Assembly (NCBI RefSeq): GCF_019063845.1
Contig: NZ_CP077683.1
Coordinates: 3,712,501 to 3,776,500, forward strand
DNA length: 64,000 nucleotides
Source of the DNA: Geomonas subterranea
GTDB taxonomy: Bacteria; Desulfobacterota; Desulfuromonadia; Geobacterales; Geobacteraceae
Direction of reading: 5' to 3'
A program made the position numbers and the translations under genes. Of the stretch, positions 34,632-42,792 are shown piece by piece. Below the pieces are notes generated by a model. It did not search any database. It was not told the origin of the DNA and worked only from the letters and a program-made list of their open reading frames with translations. The number at the start of each line of letters is the position of its first letter. Positions within the stretch are counted from its first letter, which is position 1.

Positions 34632-36083
34632 TTATAAGCCGTTGGCCCCTTCCCCCATGGAAGTCTTTTCATGGCTGGGAATGCTCGGCATGCTACTGCT
34701 ACACTCGTACACCGCCCATGCGTTCAGATGCTGTAGCCTCCATGCCTCTAGCGTTTCAAGGAAGGTGGCTTCGTCTTCTGCTGCATACGCGTCGTCGACA
34801 ATCTTGCTAAGCTCCACTAGCTCTTTCACCAGCGACGGGTGGTTTTGGTCGAGCCATGTCTGGGCGCCGGCAGGACGTGCAGCAATGACCTCTTTGGTGG
34901 TGATGCTGAGGAGCCTCTGCAGTCCCTCCCTGTCAAAGCTCCGCGGCAAGGCCTTTACCTCTTCCCGCCCCTGAGAAGAAACCCTCATCGCCGGCGGAAG
35001 ACCTGCTACTACCCAGTCTCTGAGGTTGACGCCCTCGGCATAGGCCTCCCCTGGATCTTTCCCCTTGGGAACAGGCCAACGACGAGCTGTAAAAGGGAAG
35101 GTCGTCTTCCACCATTGAGACGCCTTTGCACCTGGAGCATGAACTTTGCCTTCTCTGATCTCTCCATCGAAGTCCATTGCCACTAGGATGCGAAGACTCT
35201 TGTTTAGCAGTTCGTACACCGAGGCCTTTGGGTGTACCGAACACGATCCCAGCGGGACAGCCCCCACTAGGTCCCCGGCCAGCCAGTCGACCAGAAGGCC
35301 ATCCAGATCGCTTTCGACTACACAATGCGCCCCTGCTTGGGGATTGAGGCAAACGATATCGGTGCCGCTACCGTCGACCCACATGTAGCGCGGATCCTTT
35401 GGTCCGGAGACCTTTGCTTTACGGTATCTGAGCCGATGCACCCGGCCGTTGATGAACCAGGGGATCAAGATCCCTTGCTGGAAGCCCATCGACGTGATCC
35501 ACCGCTGCTCATCGTTGTGCCACTTGTCTGGCAGCCCCCAGGCCCGCCGGCTTTTGAACTCTGTCTCCGGTATCCATCCAAGCTGGTACTTCACGACGGC
35601 TTCCCTAGGGAGCCCTCTACTTGCCAGGTAGGCCAGTTGTTCCGGGGACTCCAGGAGCCGTTGGTGGCAGCGCGTAACATATTCCTGAGCCCGATCCTGC
35701 CACCTTGCATCCGGATCTTCTGCCATGGTCGGCGTGTATCCCTTTTCCTCCCGAGGAGCTGCAGGGGTTGCGCGATCATCTCGGCGTTGCCTCACCCTTC
35801 CTTCTCCCTTGGAGCACTTCGACCATGCAGGACAGTCTGGACTGTCACAGCGCCGGTCCGCTTCCCGGTGTGCATCCGGGCAGCTAAGGCCTTCCATTTC
35901 CCGAAGAAGCCTGATCACATCGGTATTGAAGCCACAGGAGTAGCAGTGACCGAAGTCCTTGACCGTGTTGACCACGAACCGGTCGCTATCCCTGGTGCCT
36001 CCACACTTGGGGCAGGGGCCCACCATATTTTTCCCGGACTTCCGCAGCACAACGTAATTTTGGACCTGGTCAAGGAAGGTCAT
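34632..36083 (-). CDS. Phage primase (CHC2 zinc finger plus TOPRIM)
   Basis: 483 residues from the ATG at 36083; an upstream GTG at 36149 has no ribosome site. The N-terminal CHC2-type finger (VGPCPKCGGTRDSDRF, then HCYSCGF) is followed by a DnaG-like region (YLASRGLPREAVVKYQLGW) and a TOPRIM segment (CVVESDLDGLL, ILVAMDFDGE). It should make RNA primers for element replication. It lies next to the iteron-like cluster and downstream of a P4-type helicase gene, forming a replication module. Confidence 0.88.
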   Translation of the reverse strand: MTFLDQVQNYVVLRKSGKNMVGPCPKCGGTRDSDRFVVNTVKDFGHCYSCGFNTDVIRLLREMEGLSCPDAHREADRRCDSPDCPAWSKCSKGEGRVRQRRDDRATPAAPREEKGYTPTMAEDPDARWQDRAQEYVTRCHQRLLESPEQLAYLASRGLPREAVVKYQLGWIPETEFKSRRAWGLPDKWHNDEQRWITSMGFQQGILIPWFINGRVHRLRYRKAKVSGPKDPRYMWVDGSGTDIVCLNPQAGAHCVVESDLDGLLVDWLAGDLVGAVPLGSCSVHPKASVYELLNKSLRILVAMDFDGEIREGKVHAPGAKASQWWKTTFPFTARRWPVPKGKDPGEAYAEGVNLRDWVVAGLPPAMRVSSQGREEVKALPRSFDREGLQRLLSITTKEVIAARPAGAQTWLDQNHPSLVKELVELSKIVDDAYAAEDEATFLETLEAWRLQHLNAWAVYECSSSMPSIPSHEKTSMGEGANGL

Positions 36084-36459
36084 GGCTTTATTCCCAAATC
36101 TCTGCTTTGGTGGATGGGAATAATGGGAATAAAAATAGGCATAAGCCACAAGACTTTGGTTTTACTGTTCTTTTAGTGTTTATTGTTTCTTTTATTCCCA
36201 TTATTCCTAAAGTCATATAAGTGGAAAAAATTTTTATAAGACTAGAAAGATAAATAAAGCCCAAGGCACTCATACTTTCGCGCGCGCGTGCGAGACTGTG
36301 AGACTTTCGGAATAATGGGAATGAAAACGAAATAGGTTCTATCATTCGCGCATTTAGATTCATTCCTTAATTTATGCCCATATTCCCATTTTCGTACGAT
36401 GGGAATAAACTTAACCCTGAACCCCTCCCGGTGGAGTCTGCAGGGAGCATAAGCGGAGA
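36084..36459. repeat. Iteron-like ATGGGAATA cluster, candidate replication origin
   Basis: 376 AT-rich bases between the two replication genes carry repeated ATGGGAATA(A) motifs in both orientations: 36087-36096, tandem copies at 36114-36131, TTATTCCCAT at 36192-36201 with a partial copy after it, 36309-36325, and an inverted pair at 36381-36389 / 36399-36408. Some copies overlap the primase start region. Such arrays next to a P4-type helicase gene are typical of replication origins. Confidence 0.6.
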
Positions 36460-38244
36460 CTAAGGCACCACGAGCTTGAGGCCATACACGCGCTTCGTTC
36501 CCCCCGTAGACTTCTTGTCGGGACTGTCGTACCCCTTGCTTTTCAGCTCCGCTGACACCCGCTTACTCGAAGGGATAAATTTGGCGTCCTTACTGTCCTT
36601 ATCGATGCACTCTTCCTCGCAGTACCAGCGCACAAAGGACGCGTAGAGCAGGTTGTAGACTTCCCACTGCTCCGGGCCAGTTTGGTCACAGCAGTCGCAA
36701 ATAAACCTGCCGACGTAGTCCTCCGCATGCCGGAGTTCCTCAACAGCGTTGCGGATCGACTCCGGCGGCTTCAGCTTCCCGTCAGCCTGCCATTGTGCAC
36801 AGCCTCTGACCAGCCACGCGAGGATACCGGGTAGCTCCTTGACCAGCCGATCCTTCAAGCCACGATCCTTGAGGCGGTAGAACTCCGCGTTCGGTGGATC
36901 CTCCTGTGCCTTGACCACCGGATCGTCTACGAACCGGTATGGGAAGGTGATGTACAACAAGCGCTCCCGCAACGCGAAATCCTTAGTAAGCCCCTCCGGC
37001 ACGTTGTTGGTGCGGAGAAACAGCTTGTGAGTCGGTCGGAAGTTGGTGTCGTGCTTGTCGTACAGGAGGCGGGCATTGAGGGTATCGCTGCCGGTAAGTT
37101 CCTTCACCCGGGCGCAGCTTATGCGCCGTCCTTGGTCGGTCTCAGACGCAGCACAGATCCGGCGCCCCTTTAAAGCCACGATGTCGGGAGACGCGCCGGC
37201 GCTGGAACGTGCGTTCTTGTTCTCGAGCAGAAGTTCTGCCTGGATAGTCCAGTACAGCGGCCCCAGAATCATCTCCAGGATCTCGAAGAGGACTCCTTTG
37301 CCGTTGCGGCCAGGTCCCATGAAGACCGCGATGAACTGTTCGATTGAGTGGCCGGTGATCCCGTACCCGAAGAGCGTCGGCAGGAACCTGAGAATGTCCG
37401 GGTCCGGCTGAATCGAGGCGAGAAACTTTTCCCATTCCGGACATGGCTCCTCGAAGCCTCGGTACTCCACAGGGCAAGCCTTGGTGAGCCAATCACCGGG
37501 GGTACCTGGTCGCAACTCGCCCGTGCGAAGATCGATAATCCCGTTCTTGCATGGCAACAGCCAGGGCTGCTGGTCCAGCTCGTCCCCGCTGATCGCCAGG
37601 GGGTGTTCTACGATGTGGGCCCACTCCGCGCACTTCGACGCCCCGTTGATGGCCCTCAGCCGGTCGATACGGCGGTGGTATGCCTTCTGCTCAGAGATAA
37701 GCGCACCGAGCTCAACAGCTGCAGCCTTAACCATATTGTCGAGTTCGGCAGCAGCCGCTTTTGCTGATTCATACTGATGCTCGGCTTCGGAGAGTCCCGT
37801 CCTCTCCTTAATGGCATCTTTAATCGCCTTCTCTGCATCTACGACCAAGCCAGCCGCAACTTTTGCGCGACCTTTCAGCTCCCGCAGGTCGCTCCCCTGC
37901 TGATCAATGGCTGGCTGTAGGGCGTCCCCCACCTCTTTGTAGGCAAGAGCCACCTTCTCAACTGCGCGAAGGTGCTCCTGGTACACGTCCTGCTCCCAAA
38001 AGTGGGACGAGAATTTAAGCCACTCCTGGCTCTTCTTGACGTAGACAAACTTCCCCCTGTGGAGCCGGCTGTAAAGGATGCCATCACCACGCTCGTTGTT
38101 GGCCAAGCATTTGCGCACCAAATCGCGGTCAATGGGGCTCTCTTGAACAGGTGTGACAGCAGGGGGCGGAAGAAGCTCATTTTCCTCTACAACACGGGCT
38201 TCAACTTGTTCTCTGATATCTGAAATATCTGGAGTATCAAACAT
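36460..38244 (-). CDS. P4-family phage helicase/primase (D5-type, SF3 helicase)
   Basis: 594 residues. A middle coiled-coil stretch (about 95-200) is followed by a D5_N region (LPCKNGIIDLRTGELRPGTP) and the SF3 helicase with Walker A GPGRNGKG near 308, Walker B-type and sensor segments (LKGRRICAASETDQGRRI; HKLFLRTNNVP). A C-terminal winged-helix-like part follows. It should recognise and unwind the element's origin. The start overlaps the upstream zinc-finger gene by 8 bases. The lack of an N-terminal primase domain is matched by the separate primase gene. Confidence 0.92.
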   Translation of the reverse strand: MFDTPDISDIREQVEARVVEENELLPPPAVTPVQESPIDRDLVRKCLANNERGDGILYSRLHRGKFVYVKKSQEWLKFSSHFWEQDVYQEHLRAVEKVALAYKEVGDALQPAIDQQGSDLRELKGRAKVAAGLVVDAEKAIKDAIKERTGLSEAEHQYESAKAAAAELDNMVKAAAVELGALISEQKAYHRRIDRLRAINGASKCAEWAHIVEHPLAISGDELDQQPWLLPCKNGIIDLRTGELRPGTPGDWLTKACPVEYRGFEEPCPEWEKFLASIQPDPDILRFLPTLFGYGITGHSIEQFIAVFMGPGRNGKGVLFEILEMILGPLYWTIQAELLLENKNARSSAGASPDIVALKGRRICAASETDQGRRISCARVKELTGSDTLNARLLYDKHDTNFRPTHKLFLRTNNVPEGLTKDFALRERLLYITFPYRFVDDPVVKAQEDPPNAEFYRLKDRGLKDRLVKELPGILAWLVRGCAQWQADGKLKPPESIRNAVEELRHAEDYVGRFICDCCDQTGPEQWEVYNLLYASFVRWYCEEECIDKDSKDAKFIPSSKRVSAELKSKGYDSPDKKSTGGTKRVYGLKLVVP

Positions 38245-38689
38245 TCACGCCTCTGCGACTGGAGGGTTCAAGGGCAGCAGAAGCGTCAGGACTCGGGAGG
38301 CCCTCATGCAGATGGATCTCCTTCGCCTTCTCAACCCACACTTGTACCGTTGAGACCTGCAGGTCTAAACGATCGGATATTTCCTTAGGGGAAAGCCCGA
38401 GGCCCGTGTAGAAGACAATCAAGTAGAGCTTTCGCGCGCTGATCTTCAGGTTCTGAAGGGGCGTCCCCGAGAAACCTGAGAAAAGCTTGTTGCACCGCCT
38501 GCAGGAGACCCTCCTCAGTGCCCAAAAGCTTTCGAGGGCCCTTGAAGACGTTACGGCCATCCCACAGCCAGGGCACTTAGCTTCGTAACCGTGCATGGCC
38601 TGCAGGAAGCACTTCACCGCGGCCGGCTCATCAAGCAGGCATTCCGTCAGGTGCCTTGAAATCTCACTGAAAAGCCTGCTGTTTTTCAC
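38237..38689 (-). CDS. Zinc-finger/HTH DNA-binding protein
   Basis: 150 residues from a GTG with GGGAG upstream. Two CxxC pairs (KCPGCGMA and SCRRCNKLF) form a zinc ribbon like the N-terminus of IS1595-type transposases, followed by an HTH (YTGLGLSPKEISDRLDLQVS). No catalytic transposase domain is present. It overlaps the helicase gene by 8 bases and probably regulates the replication module. Exact family unknown. Confidence 0.65.
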   Translation of the reverse strand: MKNSRLFSEISRHLTECLLDEPAAVKCFLQAMHGYEAKCPGCGMAVTSSRALESFWALRRVSCRRCNKLFSGFSGTPLQNLKISARKLYLIVFYTGLGLSPKEISDRLDLQVSTVQVWVEKAKEIHLHEGLPSPDASAALEPSSRRGVNV

Positions 38690-38763
38690 GTTTTTCTCCC
38701 TAGATAAATAATCCTGCAGATGGAACTGAAACCCGAAAAACCGAACCGATAAAAATTGCTTAG

Positions 38764-39036
38764 CTACAGAATGTTTGCGAGCTCAGCCGCCCGCACTACA
38801 CGTCGGCCTGGAAGGACCCGCGATTTTTTGGCTCCCCCAACGCTGGATACGCGCCCCCCCCCGATCGGTTTACTGCCTACTCCTCGGTAGGCATGTCGCA
38901 TGCGCCTACCTACGGCGACCGCCTGGGCAGAAAAACCAGAGATGATCTTCTGAGCGGACGCGCGTGTGAGGGGGCAGGGGGGATGGGATAGGCTGCTTCG
39001 CCTCGGCACCTTTGCCAATCCAAGCCGCCTATACAC
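38764..39036 (-). CDS. Possible small basic protein following the capsid gene
   Basis: 90 residues, strongly basic (MYRRLGLAKVPRRSS, GVGSKPIGGGRV, ending AAELANIL). The GTG start overlaps the capsid stop as TAGTG, and AAGGTGAAG in the capsid gene could serve as ribosome site. I do not recognise it. A head-completion or DNA-binding role is conceivable, and it may also be a chance open frame. Confidence 0.4.
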   Translation of the reverse strand: MYRRLGLAKVPRRSSLSHPPCPLTRASAQKIISGFSAQAVAVGRRMRHAYRGVGSKPIGGGRVSSVGGAKKSRVLPGRRVVRAAELANIL

Positions 39037-40073
39037 TACTTCACCTTGATTCGCGTACCTGCTGCCGGTTCGAGTAAGGCGATCAGCGGCGCCGATTGAG
39101 GCAGCAGTTCTATCAATTCAGGATTTTTCCGGAACTCTACGTCGATGAAAATCTGTCCCCTGAAATTGGAGGTCTGCAGCGACTGGACTGCGCCGTAGAG
39201 TTCCTGGTTCCCTGTAGCAAGCGTAGACCCGACGAAAACCTCATCCACCGGAATATAAGGCTTCATCGTTCCGTCCTCGTCCTGATATCGCGCCGAATAG
39301 CTGAAGAGGTCCACATTCATATCGGAGTCACGGATGCTGCCGAGGTATGTTGTGCCGGGGTCGATCTGCGTAGGGGATATCATCCCCAGGTCTAGGTTCA
39401 GCATATTGAGCAGCCCTTTTGCTCGCAGATCTTCACGGAAGAGCGGCCATGCCTCAGCACCGAATACAACGGTGTCCGATACGACCTGCCCATCCTGGGC
39501 ATTGATCCGGCACGCGTTCACCAAGTCGTCCCAGGGCGTAGCTGTTCCAACCTGATCCCAGGCGGCCGCGTTCAGAAGAATGATGTTGTGAGTGGGAGGG
39601 AGATTGAAGTCGATAATATGGTTGTAGCCCTCACCGGTGACGGGGATGACACCGGCGAAAAGCGCCTTGGATGCCTGCTGCTCAATCCTAAAAGCGATTT
39701 CGTCGTTGATCTCAGCCACCCTTTCCCCCATCAGCTCGTCGAGCACCTTAGCCAGGTCCTCCCCTTGATCGTACAGGGTTGCACTTGGCCGACGGACGTA
39801 CAGGTGATCAGGAGTTATCAGCTTGTTTGGTTTAAGGGTTGGCGGCGTATAGGTCTTCATGGTGTACCCCTGCGACGAAGTAACCTTGCCGGCTAGAGTG
39901 GGATGAACGTAAGGCGCCATCCCACGTTTAGGCATAACGACATCGATGTCGATATCCGTGGTACCAAAGGTGTAAACGCGGCCAAAGAACCGCTGCCGCA
40001 GGAACCTGCCGGGAACCGGCACCCTTTGGACTACAGGGGCCAGCGTGCGCCTGAGGAATGCATCGATACTCAT
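39036..40073 (-). CDS. Major capsid protein (lambda gpE family)
   Basis: 345 residues, normal length for the family. Recognisable segments include MAPYVHPTLAGKV, KTYTPPTLKPNKLITPDHLY, the long helix DLAKVLDELMGERVAEINDE, and a C-terminal half with FIDVEFRKNPELIELLPQSA. It should form the icosahedral shell. AAAGGAGATTCC precedes the start. Unlike in lambdoid phages, no portal, protease, terminase or head-tail joining gene is adjacent; instead replication genes lie downstream and a coiled-coil gene upstream. Confidence 0.88.
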   Translation of the reverse strand: MSIDAFLRRTLAPVVQRVPVPGRFLRQRFFGRVYTFGTTDIDIDVVMPKRGMAPYVHPTLAGKVTSSQGYTMKTYTPPTLKPNKLITPDHLYVRRPSATLYDQGEDLAKVLDELMGERVAEINDEIAFRIEQQASKALFAGVIPVTGEGYNHIIDFNLPPTHNIILLNAAAWDQVGTATPWDDLVNACRINAQDGQVVSDTVVFGAEAWPLFREDLRAKGLLNMLNLDLGMISPTQIDPGTTYLGSIRDSDMNVDLFSYSARYQDEDGTMKPYIPVDEVFVGSTLATGNQELYGAVQSLQTSNFRGQIFIDVEFRKNPELIELLPQSAPLIALLEPAAGTRIKVK

Positions 40074-40121
40074 GGAATCTCCTTTGTGCGTTGCAATTTA
40101 TCTGCAGAGGGCCTGCGGCCC

Positions 40122-40385
40122 TTAAGCCTTCGCCTCGGTAAGCATCGGGTAGACCACGTCTTCATCTAAGGTACGAAGTGATTCCGACAGAAGCGACAGC
40201 ACTTCCCCACACTCATACAAAAAGTCAACGATCTCTGTGACGTCTGTTTCTGGGGATTTAGGGCTGAGCTGATCGCCCGCTCCATTCGCCTTGCTGGCAA
40301 ATCTCGACACTATCGAAGATGCCCTGACTAATTCGGTGCTTACCTGCTGAACGGAATGGTCCCACACCTGTATTTTTTTAATCAT
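40122..40385 (-). CDS. Hypothetical protein upstream of capsid
   Basis: 87 residues, helical and mildly acidic (STELVRASSIVSRFASKANG; VDFLYECGEVLSLLSESLRT). AAAAGGGGGAGACAC precedes the ATG. No recognised domain. It lies 48 bases before the capsid gene on the same strand; decoration or scaffold roles are possible by position only. Confidence 0.55.
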   Translation of the reverse strand: MIKKIQVWDHSVQQVSTELVRASSIVSRFASKANGAGDQLSPKSPETDVTEIVDFLYECGEVLSLLSESLRTLDEDVVYPMLTEAKA

Positions 40386-40554
40386 GTGTCTCCCCCTTTT
40401 GTGTTGTTGATCTAACTCCTCCGACAGGGCCAGAATTGCGCACTATCGCAGTATCGCTAGCTGCTCAAGCCGTATGGCATCCACCCACTTTCAGCTGTCT
40501 CTGTGAGTTCCTTGTAGGTGAAGCTACTCGTGGGTAACATCCCCACCCTCCTTA

Positions 40555-40692
40555 TCACTTATCGCTTCCCTTGCCCCTGCGCGCGATCAGATGCGCCTTA
40601 AGCCTCACGGTCACTTCCATGAAGCGGCAGAAGTTGGCCCAATCCTCGTCGGTAAGATGCTCTCTCTGTATCTGTTCCACCTTTGCAGCCAT
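40555..40692 (-). CDS. Very small hypothetical protein
   Basis: 45 residues from the ATG at 40692, which has AAAGGAGGCTGAAT at ideal spacing; a longer reading from 40773 lacks this support. Sequence MAAKVEQIQREHLTDEDW followed by a basic tail. Probably a helical phage protein of the same operon. Function unknown. Confidence 0.55.
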   Translation of the reverse strand: MAAKVEQIQREHLTDEDWANFCRFMEVTVRLKAHLIARRGKGSDK

Positions 40693-40851
40693 ATTCAGCC
40701 TCCTTTTGTCATGTTTCAGCCAAGTTAGCGGCACATAGCCGGGGTCTCCTTGACCTAGCCCCTGGTACAGCATAATTGGAGGTCAACTTGTTGATGCCGC
40801 GATCACCTATGCTGTACCTCTCCTCGGATGACCGCGGCAAATTTGTCCCAG

Positions 40852-41511
40852 CTAGCTTTTGAAGAGTTTGGAAAACAGACCCGTCTTGGCCTCTTCTCCT
40901 GAAGGAGAACCATATTCTTCCACCAGCTGCTGCTGCGCCGCCTGAATGGTCGCGCTGGAGCCGACCATATTGGAGTCATAGAATTTTCGAACAAAGAACT
41001 GCTCAACGTCCTCCGGGTAGAACCCAAGCCACCCCAGACTGGATGCCGAACATGCTCCACCCTTCGCGGCATAGAGAAGCCGCAGTACCTGCGGGATGGT
41101 TTTGGTAAGCTCGACCTCGTAAACCAGTCGCCAGAACTGCTCCTGCTCATGCTTCAGTGTTTTTTCGATCTGCGCTATCTGGCGTACAGGCTCTTCGCGC
41201 TTACTCCTGGCCACCGCCAGAGCAGACGTTACCGTAGAGAGTTTGGTCTCAAGAGTGCCAAAGGTTGCCTTAAGGCGGTGGAGGTTCTTTTCAACCGGCT
41301 CCCCATCCGCATACCTTGACGTCAGCGAGGCAATTTCAGCCCGCGCATCCTGGATTTGGTTCTCCAGCATCGCCTGGCTCCCCTCCAGTTCCGACACCCT
41401 TTTATCTACGGTAGCCAGGATCTGCTCCACGCCGCTACGCTGCTCCTGTACGGCCCGGATCCTCTCTTTGACTCCTTCCAGTTGAAACTTCAACTCGTCG
41501 ACTTGCTCCAT
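40852..41511 (-). CDS. Coiled-coil protein, possible scaffold
   Basis: 219 residues. Residues 1-135 are an almost continuous coiled coil (LKFQLEGVKERIRAVQEQRS; LEGSQAMLENQIQDARAEIA), followed by a mixed domain (LLYAAKGGACSASSLGWLGF) and a basic end (TGLFSKLFKS). GGGGAGCCTCAT precedes the start. Scaffold proteins of tailed phages are often coiled-coil and encoded shortly before the capsid gene, so this is a candidate. The family itself is not recognised. Confidence 0.6.
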   Translation of the reverse strand: MEQVDELKFQLEGVKERIRAVQEQRSGVEQILATVDKRVSELEGSQAMLENQIQDARAEIASLTSRYADGEPVEKNLHRLKATFGTLETKLSTVTSALAVARSKREEPVRQIAQIEKTLKHEQEQFWRLVYEVELTKTIPQVLRLLYAAKGGACSASSLGWLGFYPEDVEQFFVRKFYDSNMVGSSATIQAAQQQLVEEYGSPSGEEAKTGLFSKLFKS

Positions 41512-41523
41512 ATGAGGCTCCCC

Positions 41524-41931
41524 TTACGCGGCTTTCCGCGCTTTGTAGTCTGCGAAGACGCTCATGGCATCTTCAGGAAATGCGATCCGCAAGCAGCACA
41601 GAACAAAAAAAGAGGCTCCGCTATTTTTTTGAGCGGCCTCTTTCATCAATGCCAATTTGCACTCGGCTGTAGCTGCAACCAGGTCGATGGCAGTGTTTTT
41701 GTGCAGCTTGCCAGATGCGGGGACCACCGCACCATCCAGCACCCCCAGGATTAAGCGGGTGCAGCGCGCCGGGGCCATCTCCGCAACCAAGATCTGTTCG
41801 ATCTGGTAAAGCGCTTCCTCTGCGATACTGTCCCTTCCTACAGTGCACCTCCTTTTTGGCACGACCGAGGATGGGTTCACCATTTTTCTGTCAACGTAGG
41901 GAGTGACCGTCTTGATGCTGTTGCGTTTCAT
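41524..41931 (-). CDS. Hypothetical early phage/satellite protein
   Basis: 135 residues from the ATG at 41931 (AAAGGAGAGGACA upstream). Helical pattern (RDSIAEEALYQIEQILVAEM; NTAIDLVAATAECKLALMKE) with no motif I can name. It follows the AlpA-like gene at the start of the long minus-strand operon and is separated by 12 bases from the coiled-coil gene. Confidence 0.6.
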   Translation of the reverse strand: MKRNSIKTVTPYVDRKMVNPSSVVPKRRCTVGRDSIAEEALYQIEQILVAEMAPARCTRLILGVLDGAVVPASGKLHKNTAIDLVAATAECKLALMKEAAQKNSGASFFVLCCLRIAFPEDAMSVFADYKARKAA

Positions 41932-42011
41932 TGTCCTCTCCTTTAGTAATTGTTGCCACCACTCCACATGCTTCCTGTCGTCCTGCTTCGGCACAGGCTC
42001 TGCAAACCTGT

Positions 42012-42215
42012 TCAGTACGCGCTTGTCGAATTTTTTACCCTGTCGCGCATATAAGCCTCCACAGCTTCCGGGGTATACCTCACACTAGCCCTTGCATTGT
42101 CGCCCATCTTGATAAACGGTATCCCCCCTCCATAGACACGCTTGGATCTCATCCAGGCGACCGACATTCCAATTGCCTCGGCAACTTCTTTCTCGTTAAG
42201 CAGCTTTTTTGACAT
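42012..42215 (-). CDS. AlpA-like small HTH regulator/excisionase, right copy
   Basis: 67 residues from the ATG at 42215 (GGGAGGACGTT upstream). LLNEKEVAEAIGMSVAWMRS, GGGIPFIKM and VRYTPEAVEAYM closely match the left copy at 29278-29472. It is the first gene of the long minus-strand operon and is divergent from the CI-like repressor across twin operators. In P4-like satellites and PICIs, AlpA-type proteins activate excision or late genes. Confidence 0.8.
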   Translation of the reverse strand: MSKKLLNEKEVAEAIGMSVAWMRSKRVYGGGIPFIKMGDNARASVRYTPEAVEAYMRDRVKNSTSAY

Positions 42216-42258
42216 AACGTCCTCCCTATGCCGTAGATGTACCGTACCCACCCTGTAG

Positions 42259-42304
42259 TATTATACAGTTGTATGATATTGCCTATTATACTGTTGTATG
42301 ATAT
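42259..42304. promoter_or_regulatory. Twin repressor operators between alpA-like and repressor genes
   Basis: Two 21-base direct repeats (42259-42279 and 42284-42304), differing at one base, start 25 bases apart and share the core ATAC(a/t)GTTGTATGATAT. Each has palindromic ATACA/TGTAT half-sites. They fill the 123-bp gap between divergent genes, the expected place for the genetic switch. Confidence 0.7.
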
Positions 42305-42338
42305 CTGTCAATATATTTTTTTACGCGAGGCGACAAAA

Positions 42339-42749
42339 ATGGGAAAAACCTATCCGAGGGTGATTGAATTGCTAAATAGGGAGTTTGGAGATAAAAAGGT
42401 CACAAAGTATGCGTTTTGCAAAGCAACAACTATAAATCCCACGAGCGTGGAGCGGTACCTTCATGGCATTTCTGAACCATCCCAGGCCAGCCTTGAAAAA
42501 ATTGCTAATTATTTCGGCGTCACAGTATCGTGGTTAAGGGGGGAAAACGAGGAAGGCGATGGATCGGTCAAGTTGACGCCTGAAGAGCTATGGACCAAAG
42601 CGATAGAGTCGATAGCGGCAATAGAACCAGGTTCAGGGGCTGAGACAGAACTCATCGAAAAAATGATCGCTGCCGCCACCGATAAATTGAAGCAACTCAA
42701 AACAGTGAGCAGCGGGGCAGCGAAAAAGCTGAAAAATCAAAAGCATTGA
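42339..42749 (+). CDS. CI/Cro-type HTH repressor of the element
   Basis: 136 residues from the ATG at 42339 (GCGAGGCGAC upstream). The N-terminal XRE-type HTH (KVTKYAFCKATTINPTSVER, ending FGVTVSWLRGENEEG) is followed by a helical C-terminal region (ESIAAIEPGSGAETELIEKM) rather than a peptidase S24 domain. It should therefore not respond to RecA by self-cleavage and may need an antirepressor. It is the only plus-strand gene within the element. Confidence 0.82.
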   Translation: MGKTYPRVIELLNREFGDKKVTKYAFCKATTINPTSVERYLHGISEPSQASLEKIANYFGVTVSWLRGENEEGDGSVKLTPEELWTKAIESIAAIEPGSGAETELIEKMIAAATDKLKQLKTVSSGAAKKLKNQKH

Positions 42750-42792
42750 TTTACATGTTGCACATCTCTAAGGTAAGCAAAAAATTCCTTTA

